A stretch of 64,000 nucleotides of DNA from Phaeosaccion multiseriatum. Its lineage: Eukaryota; Ochrophyta, other classes. Below, in pieces: positions 1-13,016 of the stretch (its first letter is position 1; each line of letters opens with the position of its first letter). The stretch lies in NCBI GenBank assembly GCA_965112735.1, contig OZ218957.1:2914001-2978000 (forward strand), in the 5' to 3' direction. Under the pieces are notes generated by a model. That model was not told where the DNA came from and did no database searches. It saw only the letters and a program-made list of their open reading frames with translations. The position numbers and the translations under genes are program-made.

Positions 1-370
1 TGCTCTCCGCCAGCTTGATGCACCCCATGTTGTCCTCCTGCCCCCCCTTCACCTTCACCTGCCTATTACTAGCATATAATATCTCCAAAAAAGTTTCACG
101 ACACATTACCTGCCTACTACTCAATACCTGCCCACTACGAGTATACTTCGAAGTATAATATAGATGCAGTCGCCCTAAGTGATGGGCGCACCCCCGTACA
201 TCAAAGTGTAACCAGTCGAACTCCTGCGAGTGCCAACACATGCAGCGTAATCGCGTCTGCATAAGCTTCCAAAACACAGTCGCCAAGTCAACATGCACAC
301 TACCTTTCAGGTACCCAAACACACCCATAGCCTGCTTCCAATGCCCGGGGCCGAGGTTCTTCATGTACCG
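1..370 (-). mobile_element. Decayed Ty1/copia retrotransposon fragment (end of reverse transcriptase and RNase H)
   Basis: Read on the minus strand, this stretch holds, in the correct order and spacing, the hallmarks of the copia pol region: a piece matching NPG..HW...R.LRYLKGT at about 362-297 (NLGPGHWKQAMGVFGYLKG), a piece matching RRST.GY.F.L.GAPISW at about 228-178 (RRSSTGYTLMYGGAPIT), and a piece matching EDN.GCI.LA at about 40-3 (QEDNMGCIKLAES). The pieces sit in different frames and an in-frame TAG follows APIT, so the copy is frameshifted and dead. It runs off the window at position 1. No LTR is visible here. The RNase H motif order is well known for Ty1/copia; that this is a relic rather than an active copy follows from the breaks seen. 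Confidence 0.72.
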
Positions 371-621
371 CATCCGAGATTACATCGGGGCTGGAGCCCA
401 CTCATGCCCTCTTCGCACCTCTTCGACAAAGGCACGCGAGCCGACCCTTCCATCCACTCGCCTTCATCCCATCGAGTCGGTAGGTAGGGCAAGCGTCTTC
501 CATCGCCCCGCTTCAAAAATGGAAGCGACGTAATATACAAAAGTCATCATAACGTCCCTTTTGAAGCCGCCGCTTATCTCGCCCCCTCCAGCGCCTTGGC
601 AACCCTCTTGGCTACAACCAC

Positions 622-3600
622 TTAACGTACGGTACTGTCCTTGCGGCACTTGGTGCAGCAGCAGGCCAGATAGTCGCACAGAGGGCCCAGCAAGGTGATG
701 GTGCCGGGGCTGTGTGCAAGCCTAAGGTCATCGCGCGACACCGTGAGGAAAGTCTCCGTATTGTTTCCGTGATGCTCCTCCTCCTCCTCCTTTCGATGAA
801 GCAGCTGGACACGCACGGTGTTGGTGGCATTGTCGGCCGCAGGCTCTACCACGCGAGCGAGCGCTATGACGGTCGAGGAGGGGTGCTTTTCGTTGTTGTG
901 GTCTGAACGGCTGCCGTTGACTTTCTGCTCCTCCTCCTCCTCCTCACCTCCGAAGACGTGCATGGGTGCAAGTACCTTGTCGGAGGAGGGCTTCGGCCGC
1001 CGCACGTGCACAAGTCTCCCCTGCAGTGGGGGTGCGTGTGTGTAGCGACAGACGGAGGGACAGATAGACCGACAGACAGCGAGATGTAGGAGTGAGTGAG
1101 CGAGTGAGTGAGTGAGTGCGTAAGTGAGTTACTGGCGGAGCGGATTGATTGGCGTGAATTGGCGGTGTGAGCAGTCGAGAAGAAGAAGAAGAGAGAGAGA
1201 AAGAGATACGGGGACGGGGAGGGGCAGGGGGGGTGCGAGGAAGGGGCGACCCAGGACACTTCGCTCTCGCCCGCTTCCTCTTCTTCTTTGCTTCTGCTCC
1301 GCCCTTCGTTCTTTCTCTCTCTCCTCTACATCTTTACCTTCTTGGCCGCTGCCTTTGCCCCCCATCGCTGCTCTGGTCCGAAGGCGGCCAGGTAGGCAGA
1401 GAAGGGCAGCAGTGAAAATACAACTGACTGGAGGATGAGGAAGAAGATGAAACCGCCAAACTTGGTGAAGAACACCGTGTAGGCGAAGAGTAAGGGAAAC
1501 ACGGCCCCGAGTGTTGATACGGCACCACTAATCGTATCGAAGGGGAGGGAGGGAGGGAGGGGAGGGGGGTATGCGTGTGTGCGTGCGTGCATTTAGAGGG
1601 GGGGGGGGGGGGGGGCAGGATGGGGGGGGGGGGTGAGAAGAGTGAGAGAAGTACAACAGGCGGCTGTTCACTTCGTCTCACCCATCACCAGCAGCGTTAA
1701 TGGAAGTCGTCTTCACACAGCACATCACATTGCCAAAGGGTTCCTGCAAACGCTCTTCTCTTTCGGCCCTCCGCCTCCCTCTGATGGGAGCAGACAGCTC
1801 GCCGTCGCTCGCTCCCTCGGTCCCTCACCCCCACCCTCTCTCTGTCTCTCTCTGTCTCTCCCTCCCTCTATCCCTCTATCCCTCTGTTCCTCCCCCCCTC
1901 CCTCCCTCCCTCCCTCACCTCAGCACCGACATGCCCATGATGCCGAGCATGTCTCTGGTGCGATCCTCTCGAGTCTTGGATGGGCTCTCGAGGTACGAGT
2001 CGGACAGATGCACCGTGTAGTCCACTGCGGTACCATTGTACATCACACATACACGCCATTTGTTGTGGTGCGTTGGTGCATCGGCCGTTAGATGGGATGG
2101 ATGGACAGACAGTGATGAAACCAAGCACAGCACAGCCCACCCAACAACAACAGAGAACAGAGAAGCAAACAGAGTGAGTAAGCGAGGGCGGTGCGAGAGA
2201 AAGAACAAGGGGGGGGAGCAAGGAACCGTTTCAGTGCACAACAAGCATCACATCACCGCACACGTTCTCATATCTGCACCGTCCACCGCCACTACCCAGC
2301 ACTGCGCTCAGCAGCGAGGTCCCTCCTGCTAGTCAATCACGCAAAGTCAGCATACAAGCAAGCAACAAGCAAGCAAGCAAGCAAGCAAGCGAGCAAGCGA
2401 GCGAGAAGCAAGCACAAAGGTAACGAACCTGAAAAGCCGACCACCATGACGTAAATCACGGCCTCGATGACGCCCAACTTCCATCCCCCCACCACGGTGA
2501 AGGCCATCACTCCGAGAACCATGGTCCCAATGGTGAGGGTAGCAACCAGGGAAACGATCCAATTGTGGGTAGCCACACACAAGATAATGAAGGCGACCAT
2601 GAGGGAGATGAGAATGCCGTTCGTCGCCTCGCGAATGATTTTATCCTGTAAGTAGAAGTAGTGGAACGACCCCCCGTCGCCAACAAAGCCGGATGCATAC
2701 ACCGCGCCAGTGGCGGTGCCGTAAACGTCGGTGTCGGTGGCTGCTCGGTCCACCCATTCCGCAACATAGGCCTTCCAAACTATGTACAGATCCTGTGAGT
2801 ACGTGTGTGCATGGGTGAGTGATGTGATGTGAGTGGGCGACTTGACTGACGGACTGATTGAATGACTGACTGACTGATTGATTGAATGCTTGACTGACTG
2901 ACTGTCGGAGTGATTGAATGAATGACTAACTGGCTGACTGATGGACTGCCTGACCGAATGACTGAACCACTTATTGGGTGACTTACTGACTGATTGGGTG
3001 AGCAAGTAACTGACTGCCTGCCTGACTGACAGGCTGACTGACCTGTCCATCGTTAAAGTCGTATGAAGGGCCGATCTGAAGCTGCGCCTCCACCACCATA
3101 TATCGAAGCGTGACAGGATTCTCTGCTGTGACCTCCTCAGCAGTACTTGTCCCCTAGGAGGGAAGGAGGAAGGCGAGGAGGCGAGGCGAGAAGAAGTGAG
3201 TGACCGAGAGGCGAGAGGTTGGTCAATCAACACAGGGAGGGTGCCAGAGGGGGGTCGTAGCTAGGGGGGAGTGCGAGGAAGCAAGAAGACGGGGGAAAGA
3301 CTAGAGCACTCAGCAACAAGACAAGTTACCTATCAACCACTGCAGCTGATGAATGGTCGTCGAATGGCACTTACAGCTACCGGACTGGAATGGACTGGAA
3401 AAAAGGACCCGACCCCACCCCGACCCCCACCCTCAGATCTCGAAGGCAACGCAACGCAAGACTAGGCAAGGCAATGCGAAGAAGCAAATGTCCGTACCCC
3501 GCCTTACATACCCTAATGTTATCAACATATATGTCCGCATAAGTTGAACCGGTGTCTGCAGAGCCCCCAGGGTCAACCTCGGACTCGAGGAAGGTGAGGA

Positions 3601-6600
3601 GCGTATCGCCAAAGACGTCAGCATCAACGATGTAGTCCTCCTCCGCCAGAGTGTCGTCCGTTTGACTGCAGCGTGTCGAGTCGGCCGTGCACCAAGTCTT
3701 GAAGCCGCTGTGTAGGCAGGTGATGGGCTCGGGAATGGTGTCAGAGGGTGCTTGGATAAGCAGATCTGGGGTGGTTGTGGATATGTGGTTGGGAAGGGTC
3801 GGGAAGGAAAGCGATGGGAAGGGAAGAAAGGTGACGACGACAAGACCAGAGGATCTGTACTCGAGCTGCATGTAGAGGCCGTGATACGCTGACGGTGGTG
3901 GAGAGGGACACAAGAAAGTGAGAAAGAGAGTAGACAGGCACTAGATGCAGAGAGAGTGAGGGGGGAAGGCGAAGGGGGAGGGGGGTAAGGGGGCGGCAAC
4001 ACAGAAAAGAAGGCCGAGCGAGGACGAAGAGACAGAGAGAGGGAGAGCGCACGCGCGCGCCTGAGACGCGAATGTTTGCTTCGACCGGGACGTCGTGAGA
4101 TTATCTTCCCTCACCCTCCCTCCCTCCCTCCCTCTCTCCCTCCCTCCCCCCATATGTCTCTCTGTCCATCCGTCCACCCCTCCGTCCCTCACTCACTTTC
4201 CGGTGCTGTGTCCGAGGCGAGAGCGGCACAGAAATCCAGCATCCAGTGCTGAGCGTTGACATCGGCAAGGGCATCCACCGTAAACGCCGTCTCATCCCAC
4301 ACGGGTGCACCCAGATCTTCGATGCGCGTGGGGTCACACTTGCTCCCGTCGCAGTCATCCCTGTCCACACCAAGGAGTCCAAAAGAGACTTGGGCGATGG
4401 TTCGGGTGTCGTCTGCGCTGGCAAAGTACCCCCTCAGCTTCTCCACGGCTTTGATGTATTGGTCTCTGTCCGGGAGCAGCGTGGGTTCGTCTGGGTCGGG
4501 CCGGAGGAAGGAAGTGCCCACGCAGTACAACACAAAGATGGCGCCAAATACGGCCAGGATGACGTACTTGCCCCTATTGATGAAGGGGAAGTACTTCTCG
4601 CGGAAGAACACCTCGGTGGCAGGCTTCTCCACCTTCGCTGCGCCTTCTCTCATCGGCTGAGGAGCGTAGCCACGGGGCTTCTTGTTCGGGCACTGGCAAG
4701 CGTCGGTGGCGAGGCCGGAACAGCAAGATAGGACGGCACTAAGCATTCCTCCTCCTCCTCCTCCTCCTCCTCCTCCCTGTCTTTCCCTTATCGCCTCTCT
4801 CTTGGGCTCTAGCCTGTCGGGGTCGTTGATGTAGTACTCATAGACCATCGTTACCTTGAGGATGGATGGAGGGAGGGAGGGAGGGAGAGGGAGGGGGAGA
4901 GCGAGCAAGTGAGTGCTCACTCACTGACGCTCTCACTGACTCACGCCCTCACTCACGCCCTCACTCATTCACTCACACATATACTTCTTAACTCACGCAC
5001 TCCCTCACTCCCTCACGTCCTCCCTCACTCACTCAATCACTCACTTCCTCACCCACCCACTCACTTACTCAATCACTCCCACTCACTCACCCACCCACTT
5101 CCTCCCTCCCTCATCCCCCCACTCACTCACAGCAGGGTACAACGTCACCACAGTAAGAAAGTTGACGAGGATCAACATGGCCGCGAAAACTCCAAAGCTC
5201 TGAATGGCTGGGAAGCTGCTCGTGGCGTTGGTGAGGAAAGCCACCATCGTTGTCAGCGAAGTGACTGCCATGGCTTTGCCCCCCCGGCGCAAGGTGTGAC
5301 GAAGCTGGTGGGTGACGCTGTCTCCATAGCTCTCGTGGTTGCGCATTTCATTCCAGGTGTTGGCAAACAGGAAAACATCGTCGGCTCCCACCCCCAAGAG
5401 AATAAATATGGCTAGCAAGTTTAGCGTACCTGCGTGTGTGTGTGTGGTGAGGAAGGAAGGAAGGAACGAAGGAAGGGAGGGACGGAGGGAAGAAGGAAGG
5501 AAGGAAGGAAGGAAAGGAAGGACGGAAGTCTCAGTCAGTCAGTCAGTCCGTCCGTCCTTCAGTCCGTACCTCACGCACTTTATACCACAATACATGACGC
5601 ACGCACGCACTGACTCACTCACCGAAGTAGGCGGAGCCAAAAACAATCCGATACAGAATGATGGCAGGACCGAAATTGCCCAAAATCACGAGGAAAGCCA
5701 TCAATCCCAGGAACCACGAACGTAGCTGCCACATGAGGAACGACAACACAAAGATGAAGGTGCCCGCGATGAGGCCCGTGTCCGCCGCCTGAACCTTGGA
5801 GGTGTATTCTTCCTCCATCCCGTTGTTGTTTCCTGTGCGGTTTAAGTCAGTAAGGTTGAGTGAGTCGATGAGTGAGTGGTCCACAGCCTTGTCCACCGCC
5901 ATCATGAGTTCAGTGTTGTTCGTCAACTACTACTACTAGGCCCAGCAGCATCAGGCTGCCTTGCGGGTCCCAAAACACCGCGTGGCTACTGATCTAAGCA
6001 ACCCACCTGCCCAGAAGATTTTCACGCCAGGCACACGATAATCGCTGAGCAAATCTGGGAGAGAGAGAGGGAGGGAGAGAGCGAGAGCGAGGGAGATAGA
6101 GGAGGGAGAGGGAGAGAGCGAGCAAGAGGGACAGAGGGAAAGAGAAAGAAATGGAAAGAGAGAGGGAGAGAGACAGTGTGAGTGTGTGTGAGAGAGACAA
6201 AATGAGACTAGCAGGGCAGGGGCAAAAGGACGCGTACAAAAGAAAGAAAACTGAAACTTACCGTGGTAAGTGTCGTACAAGAACACACCGAGATTCTCGA
6301 TCATGTCATCCTTTCCTGAGGTGTCGGTTTCGTAGAGTTCCCCTGTGCTCTCGTCCCTCACTTGCGGCGAGCCGAAGAGGAGCGTACTACTCATGGCTCT
6401 GACTCTCTGCTCCGCGTTTCCCTCTCCGTTCACTTTACCGAAAGAGCCATCCACCTGGGGGGACAGAAGATTCGGGACGGATATATCCGTGTCCTGGAAT
6501 GTCAGGGCAAAGGGTGTGGCGTCCGTGTCGCTGACCCCCGGGGTGCATGCTACAGAGGAACAGTACGTGGCCCAGTACTCAGTGATGGCGGCCACGTTGG

Positions 6601-7524
6601 CACTGCCGAGGAAGCTCTCGTCCATCTCCATCGCCGTATCGTAAGGATCGCCATAAATGTAAAACTCCGATTGCTGCACCGGAGATTGATCGAATCCGGC
6701 CGCAACCTTGGACGCAAGAACCACGTTTAGGTTCTCTAGACTGGGCACTGTGGGAGACGAGGAAGCGGTGCTGTTTGCGGCCGGAATGAAGTAGGCTGGA
6801 TCCATAAGGTTGATGACCGAGTCGGGCCGCAGACAGATCGGGTCGGAATCGTCGAAGTCGTAAGTCAGCGCACAGAAGGAAGTGTAGGAGGTGGAGCGTT
6901 GTAGAGTGCTTTCGAGGTCTCGAATCCCCGTGAGGATAGAGGACTCCAAAAGCGTGTCGCTGGAGGCGCTGTCCTCGTCCAGCTCGTACACAATCCACAG
7001 AGCGAAATCTCTACGGGAAAGGACAGCAGGGAGCGGGAGGGGGACGGAGAGGGAGATAGAAGAGCAGGGTCAGCGAGAGGGGGAGGGGGCGAAAAACTGG
7101 ACAGAAAGGACAGTGCGAGTAGCAGGCAGAGGGATACAAGGGAGATGGGCTGCAACAGTCCCGACAAGAGACGGACGACTCACGTGTCCACGAACTCTCG
7201 CTCACGGTAGCTCCCCTGAAGGCGGAAGTTCGCCGTGTCCCTGGCAGATGTGAGCGCCACTTGGGACTTGTAGCTCTCGTGCTTATACCAATAAAATGGC
7301 ACGTCGTTCGAGAAGCGAATAAGGTCCACGCCCGCAAAGAGGAGCCCACCAATTGCCAGAAGGACAATAATCAGCATGCTGCACATACAGCAGCAGGAGG
7401 AGCATGGTCTCTTCGCAGTGATGGGGACATTGCAGAAGGGATCGAAGCAGCATTCTTCCTCCTCCGCCTCCTCCTCGTCAAAGAAATACGCATCCTCCTC
7501 CCTTCCGACGACCGCCTTGGCCAT
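622..7524 (-). CDS. RND-superfamily membrane protein, Patched/Dispatched-like, with sterol-sensing-type core
   Basis: Thirteen exons join in phase: 7524-7184, 7010-6262, 6054-5990, 5926-5623, 5429-5131, 4854-4197, 3888-3847, 3750-3512, 3153-3043, 2792-2429, 2024-1919, 1527-1338, 1020-622, giving about 1,288 residues. A hydrophobic segment at about residues 45-68 is followed by a large first loop (about 114-385), then a transmembrane bundle at about 400-585 containing GVGADDVF, and after a second loop another bundle containing VGFSVDYTVHL at about 1053-1063. These two acidic motifs, in the fourth and tenth helices, are the proton-coupling signature of Patched, Dispatched and other RND permeases. 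The protein probably moves a lipid or sterol-like substrate across a membrane; the substrate cannot be read from sequence. The last exon adds a hydrophilic tail with two Glu runs and a Cys cluster before the stop. The short intron at 5989-5927 was chosen because it is the only join that keeps the frame; that junction is the least certain. Start chosen at the first ATG (MAKAVVG). Confidence 0.85.
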
Positions 7525-7845
7525 TGCGTACAAGTGGGGGTTGCTTTTCTCCAAGCACTCTCACATCTGTTGTACAGTTGTAAGTTAGGAAAACCCTTAA
7601 GTGCCATTTTTAGGGTTTGAGGGGGAAGTTGGTCATCGGAAGTGGCCAACTGTGAGGAAACAGTTTTGCGCTTGGTTTGGGCGCGGGTGCTGTCTACTTG
7701 GCAGGAGAGGGAGACGGGGTGGTTGAAAGGTGGGAAGAGGAATGACGCAAGAAACGTGTCACTACGTCTCAAGCACTCAGCACTGGGAACTGGGACGCAA
7801 GTCCACTCAGAGAGGATTATGATGGAAGCCCCCTTCCCCTTTCAC

Positions 7846-8114
7846 CTACCCAGTCCTTTCAGCGACATTTCCCCTGCAGAAGAGGTGGGCGGAGGCGGCA
7901 GTAGCGCCGACGGGACGGTAGCGACGGAGTACGATAGATTTGGCCATAGTCGGGGCCACCATCACGATCACCGCCACGCCTTTAGCAATGAGTCGGCCGG
8001 CAGACCGAGAGGCACGCATGGCAGCGGCTCTGGCCCTGAACGACTCGGCACGGAAGGCGGTGCTCCCAGCCACCATACCAGCTACAGCACCAATAGGTGG
8101 GTTGCTGCGGCGGG
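7846..8114 (-). CDS. Possible last exon of a small membrane protein, weakly HIG1-like
   Basis: The minus strand encodes a segment beginning near NPPIGAVAGMVAGSTAFR, followed by a basic stretch (MRASRSAGRLIAKG) and a hydrophobic segment (VAVIVMVAPTMAK), ending with TAG at 7846. The small-residue helix, a basic MRA..xxG turn and a second helix resemble the layout of the HIG1 hypoxia-induced domain, but the match is loose. An acceptor-like CAG lies just upstream on that strand near 8115, yet no convincing 5' exon was found, and the opposite strand is also open here. It lies between the RND gene and the coiled-coil gene. Treat as a candidate only. Confidence 0.22.
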
Positions 8115-8278
8115 AACTTGCAGGGGTTGCGAGTCTGTCCAATCTTGCGCTGCGCCTTCGCTCTCCCAACGTGTCGTCTCTTGTCTCTCTCTCTCTCTCA
8201 CGCACACTTTTCTCTTTGCTCATCCACCTATTGCTTGCCATCCCACGGTGGGCTTCGTCTTCCACCCCATTAACACCC

Positions 8279-11257
8279 ATGCACCGCATGAGCAGCAGAA
8301 AGCAATACCATGCCACGAGGGAAAGGGGGGAGGAGGGAGGAGGCAACAGACACAGTTTCTGGGGCCAAGGTATGGCCTCTCTACGAACCCCAGCGGCAGG
8401 GGTCGCATCGCAACCATCGCAGTGGCAGCCGTCCCCGTCAACCTCAGCCACCACCACCGCGACGCACCGGAGACGCTTGCGCACTCGCTCCACGTCCCCG
8501 AGAGGGGGTGGCATGTCGAGAGGAGGAGGAGGAGGAGGAGGAGGAGAGGGAGGACGAGGAGGTGGGCGAGGAGGAGGATATACAAGGAGGGATATGCCTC
8601 CTTACCTCGAGCGGTCTGGCGGCGGTGGTGACGGATGGAGGGAGGAGGGGAGAGGGTCTACCTCCTCGGCCTCTTTTTCCGAGTACAGGGAGCGCTACGG
8701 ATCGCTCAAGAGCACGTACGAAGATCGGCTCTCGTCTCTGGCGACGGCCTTTGCGCAGATCGGAGAACAACTCATGCAGGACGACACCGTGCGCGCGCTG
8801 CAGCAGGACCCTTCGTCGCTGGCCTTCTTGCCACAGCACCTGGAGGAAGTGGTGTCCGAGCAGATGGCAGCCGAACGGGCTTCGTTCATCAACAGCCTGG
8901 CCAATCGGCTGGCAGACACCGAAGCTCTGCTGACAGAAGCGCGGCGAGAGGTGGGCGTAGCTCTGATGGACGGGGAGGAGCAGGCACAGCAGACGGCGGT
9001 GTCTGTTTCAGAAGAGCTGAGGACTGAGCTGTATGAGCTCAAGGCGAATTACAAGGCAGCCTTGGACGAGAGTGTGGTCGAGCAGGGCAAGCTACGGGAG
9101 GGCATGGCGCAGTGTCAGCTCAAGGAGGCGGCTGTGACGGCGGCGAGGGAGGGCGTGGAGGCGCAGCTGCAGCAGGCAAATGAGGAGATCGAGAGGCTGA
9201 GGGGGACAGAGGGAAGGGTGGAGAGGCTCGCGCAGGAGAACAAACACATCGAAGCTGAGGTGAGGTACAGAGGAGGGACAGGGAGGGGGAGGGGAAGGAA
9301 GGCAGCCAAGGAGGGGTACGTGTAAGTGGACCAGATGGGAACGGGACTCAGTGCGTCGATGCCCGTCCCGTGTGTGACGAACCTCCCCTCTGCTATCGTA
9401 TCGTATCCCTCCCCTTCCCCCCTCCTTCTCTCTTCTCCCTTGCCCTCCCTCTCCAACCCCTCTCCTTGCACCAAACTAACACCCAAACTAACACCCAACC
9501 CCACCACAGCTCCAGCAGGAGAAGCGGCGAAGCGAGCGAATCACCGAGGAGCTGGGCGTGCTGCGGCGCAGAGAGGCTGAACTGTCGGACGGCGCCCAGC
9601 GGTCTCAGCTCACTGTAGCGGAGCTGAAGGCCACAGCGGCCCGGGCAGAGGAGAGGAGACTCATGGCGGAGGAAAAGGCACAGGAGGAGGAGCAGCGCTT
9701 CAAGGTCAGATTGAGGTTGAGGTTGAGTTCGAGTTTTTTGTTTTTGCTTCATTCACTCCGCTCGACTCTCCCAGCTTGGTTCGCCCTTGCTGCTTTTCTT
9801 GCCCTGCTGACGCAACCAAAAGTGTCAACAAGCCCCACAACAAGCACAACAAGCCACGTCTGCCACACACCACTGAAGTCAATCCCCAATCCTGACACCC
9901 CTGACTGACTTGACAAAAATCAGGCCGCCCACGAGCGGATGGAGCAGCTTCTGACCTCCGAAACCGAGGCCAACGCAACCGCCGTCGGAGAGCTGCGGCA
10001 GAGGGCCGAGCAGACGCGAGAGAAGCTCACAGATGAGCTCAAGCGGCAGAGGAGGAAGACGAGGGAGGCGGGGCAGGAGGCAGCACAGTTGAGGCATGAG
10101 GCGGTAGAGCTCAGGAGGGAGAAGGAGGTCGATGCGGAACGGGCCGAAAGGCGGCTGAGAGACGTGCAGGAGTTCTGTAACGCCAAGTTGGCGCAGGGGG
10201 AGGAGCTGGTGATCCAGACCAACGCCCGGCTGGCCCGGGTGGAGGCGGAGGCGAAAGGCGCCATTTGGGAGGCCAGGAAGGACGCGGAAGGGGCGAGGCG
10301 GGAAGCGGCGGCAGCGGAGGCGGCTCGCCTGTCCGCTGAACATGAAAGGGCTTCTGCCGATGCTGCCTCCGCTGCTTCTGCTGCCGCTGCTGCTGCCGCT
10401 TCTGCAGCTGCCGCTTCGGCCGCCATTGAACACGACAGAGACGCGGCCAAGAGCAGGAGCAAGAGCCGCAGGATGAGGAGGGGCGGCGGCGGCGGGGAGG
10501 GGGGAGAGGAGGAGGAGGACGATTGGAGGGAGGCGGACGAGGGAGGAGGAGGAGGGCGAGTGTCTGCTGCGGCGGTACTGGCGCAGAGTGCTCAGAGCAC
10601 TCAGAACAGCCTATTGGAGTATTGCTCCACCCTCACCCAACAGTTGGCGGCTGCGGCGGCTGCCGCCACGAGAGCAGCAGCAGGGGAAGGACAGGGAGAG
10701 AGAGACAGAGACAGAGCCAATAGGGAGAGAGACAACAGAGAGAGGGAGAGGGAGAGGGAGGCAGAGCGAGAGAGAGAGAGGGGCCCCGCTCACCCCCTGT
10801 TCGCTCCAACCACGGATGCGCAGGCTCTGCTGAGTCAGAAGCTGCTGGCGGACCGCCTGGAGGAAGCGACTACAAACATGGCACAGCTGAAACTGTTGCT
10901 CAAGGACCAGGCCAGGAAGGCGCTGCTGGCGGAGAGGAAGGTGGGTTGGCTTGGATGGTTGGCTGGGTGGGCTGGCCCGGTGGGATGAGTGGGTGGGTTG
11001 GGTGGTTGGTTGTTTGGGTTGTGGGCTGGTTGGTTGGTTGGTTGGTTGGTTGGGTGGGTGGGTGGGTGGGGTGTTCGTTGGTTGGTTGGGTGGTCTGTGG
11101 GTTGGAGGCATATGGGTGGGCGATACGGGAAGGCGAAAAGAGAAAAGAAGCAGGTGCTGGGTGGGTGCTTGAGAGTGAGTGAGTGAGTGAGTAAGTGAGT
11201 GGGTGAAGGCCTCCGTGTCTCTATGCTCTTGTACGGTGTGACCCACACACTTTCTCG

Positions 11258-11296
<39 letters not shown>

Positions 11297-12702
11297 ACAG
11301 GAGGAGTCCACTGCTGCAGAGCTCGAGCAGCTTCAGACTGTGCGAGAGGCGCTCGAGCAGAGCAACAAAGACGCTAAGCAACGCCTGGCCTCGGCCGACA
11401 AGGTCAGAAGTTGGTGATAAAGTGATAAAGGTCACAGAAGTTGGTGCAGCACCACACCAAACCAACCCATACCACCGCCACCACCGCACCCGAACACATG
11501 CACAACACCACACCCACACCACAACAGGGCCTCACCACACCCTCTGTCCTGACACCCCCTGTCTTAACAACACTCACCCCTCTGTCCTGACACCCCTCAC
11601 CCCTCTGTCCTGACACCCGTTGCCCCCCATCAGGCGGTGGCCCAGTCGGAGCAGCGAGTCGCAGCGGCCGAGGGCAGAGCCGTGACGGCGGAGGACGAGC
11701 TGCAGGCACGTTACGCAGCTTCATTTCTTGTGTTTTGCCGATTTGACCCCCCCTCTCCGCGCCGCTTGAGTCCCTTCAGACCACCGCACTTTGAAACATT
11801 GAAACAGCTTTGTGATCCGATTTTGACCCCTTCTTTTTGTCAAACCGCGCGTTGCATATCATCAATTACGTGACTCAATACCTGAACTGAGCAGAAGGTC
11901 AAGGCCGTGCTGAGCGCAGGAAGGCAGGAGCTGGACCGCCTCAGGGAGGTGTCTCTGAGGCTTGAGGAGCTCGGGGAAGGCAGCCTAAGGCAGCTCACAG
12001 AGAGGGACAGCAGAGTTGCAGACCTGCAAAGGGCACTCAGAGTGGCTCAAGATGAGCTACGGCAGCTACGCCAGAAGTTGAACCACCAACAGCAGCAGTT
12101 GGTGATGCAGCAGGAGGACAAGCAGCATCAGCTGCAGCAGCAGGGCCGTGGGTTGCCATCCTCCCCAACCCCCTCCTCGTCCTTCTCCGTGGGGGGGGGA
12201 ATTGGAGGGAGAGCGCTTGGCCTACACGTACGGCACCAGGTGTCAGGACTGAGGGAGGGGCTGGAGGACTTGTGCAGTGACGTGAGAGAGGGACAGAGGG
12301 ACTTGGCCGCCATCTGTGACAAGGCCAGGAGGGAGATTCGACGCAGGCACGAGTGGGGCCACAAGCAGCAGCAGCAGCAGTTGGTGATACAGCAGCAGTT
12401 GCAGCAGCAGTTAGCGACATTGCAGCAGCAGCAGCGGAGCCGGGAGGATGCTCTCAAGGCAGGGGCCGAGAGCGAGCGTCGTGAAGCGGTACACAGGTGC
12501 GTGTTCGTGTGTGCGTGTGGTGCGTGGGTGCGTGTGTGGTACGTGGGTGCATGTGTATTGCGTGGGTGCGGGGGGGGGGGTTGGGGGCTGGGTATGCTAC
12601 ACGGCGGGGGAAGATTGAACTTGTTTTGGGTTTGTGGAGACTGCTGTTTTGTTGGTGGTGTCCTCCCCGCTCTCTGTGTCGATACGTTTCTCTCTCTCTC
12701 TT

Positions 12703-12744
<42 letters not shown>

Positions 12745-12963
12745 GTTTCGTGCGATGCGTGTATCTATCTCATGGCCCGTCCGTCCGTCCTCCTCAAACT
12801 CAAATTGCACCTCGCCACACCACACAACCCAAAAGGGCCCTGCGTGAGAGCGAGGAGGCGCAGCAAGGCTTACTCCTGGAGCTTTGTGCAGCGCTCTTGA
12901 GAGAGGTGGACAGCGCTAGGGCTGCGGCTCCTGCCAGTGGCGATACTGCCCATGTCGAGGGAG

Positions 12964-13016
<53 letters not shown>

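Noticed and set aside
7940-8278. Upstream open part of the coiled-coil first exon
   Set aside because: In frame but with a CTCTCT stretch and no coiled-coil character; not used as the start, though an upstream start cannot be excluded.
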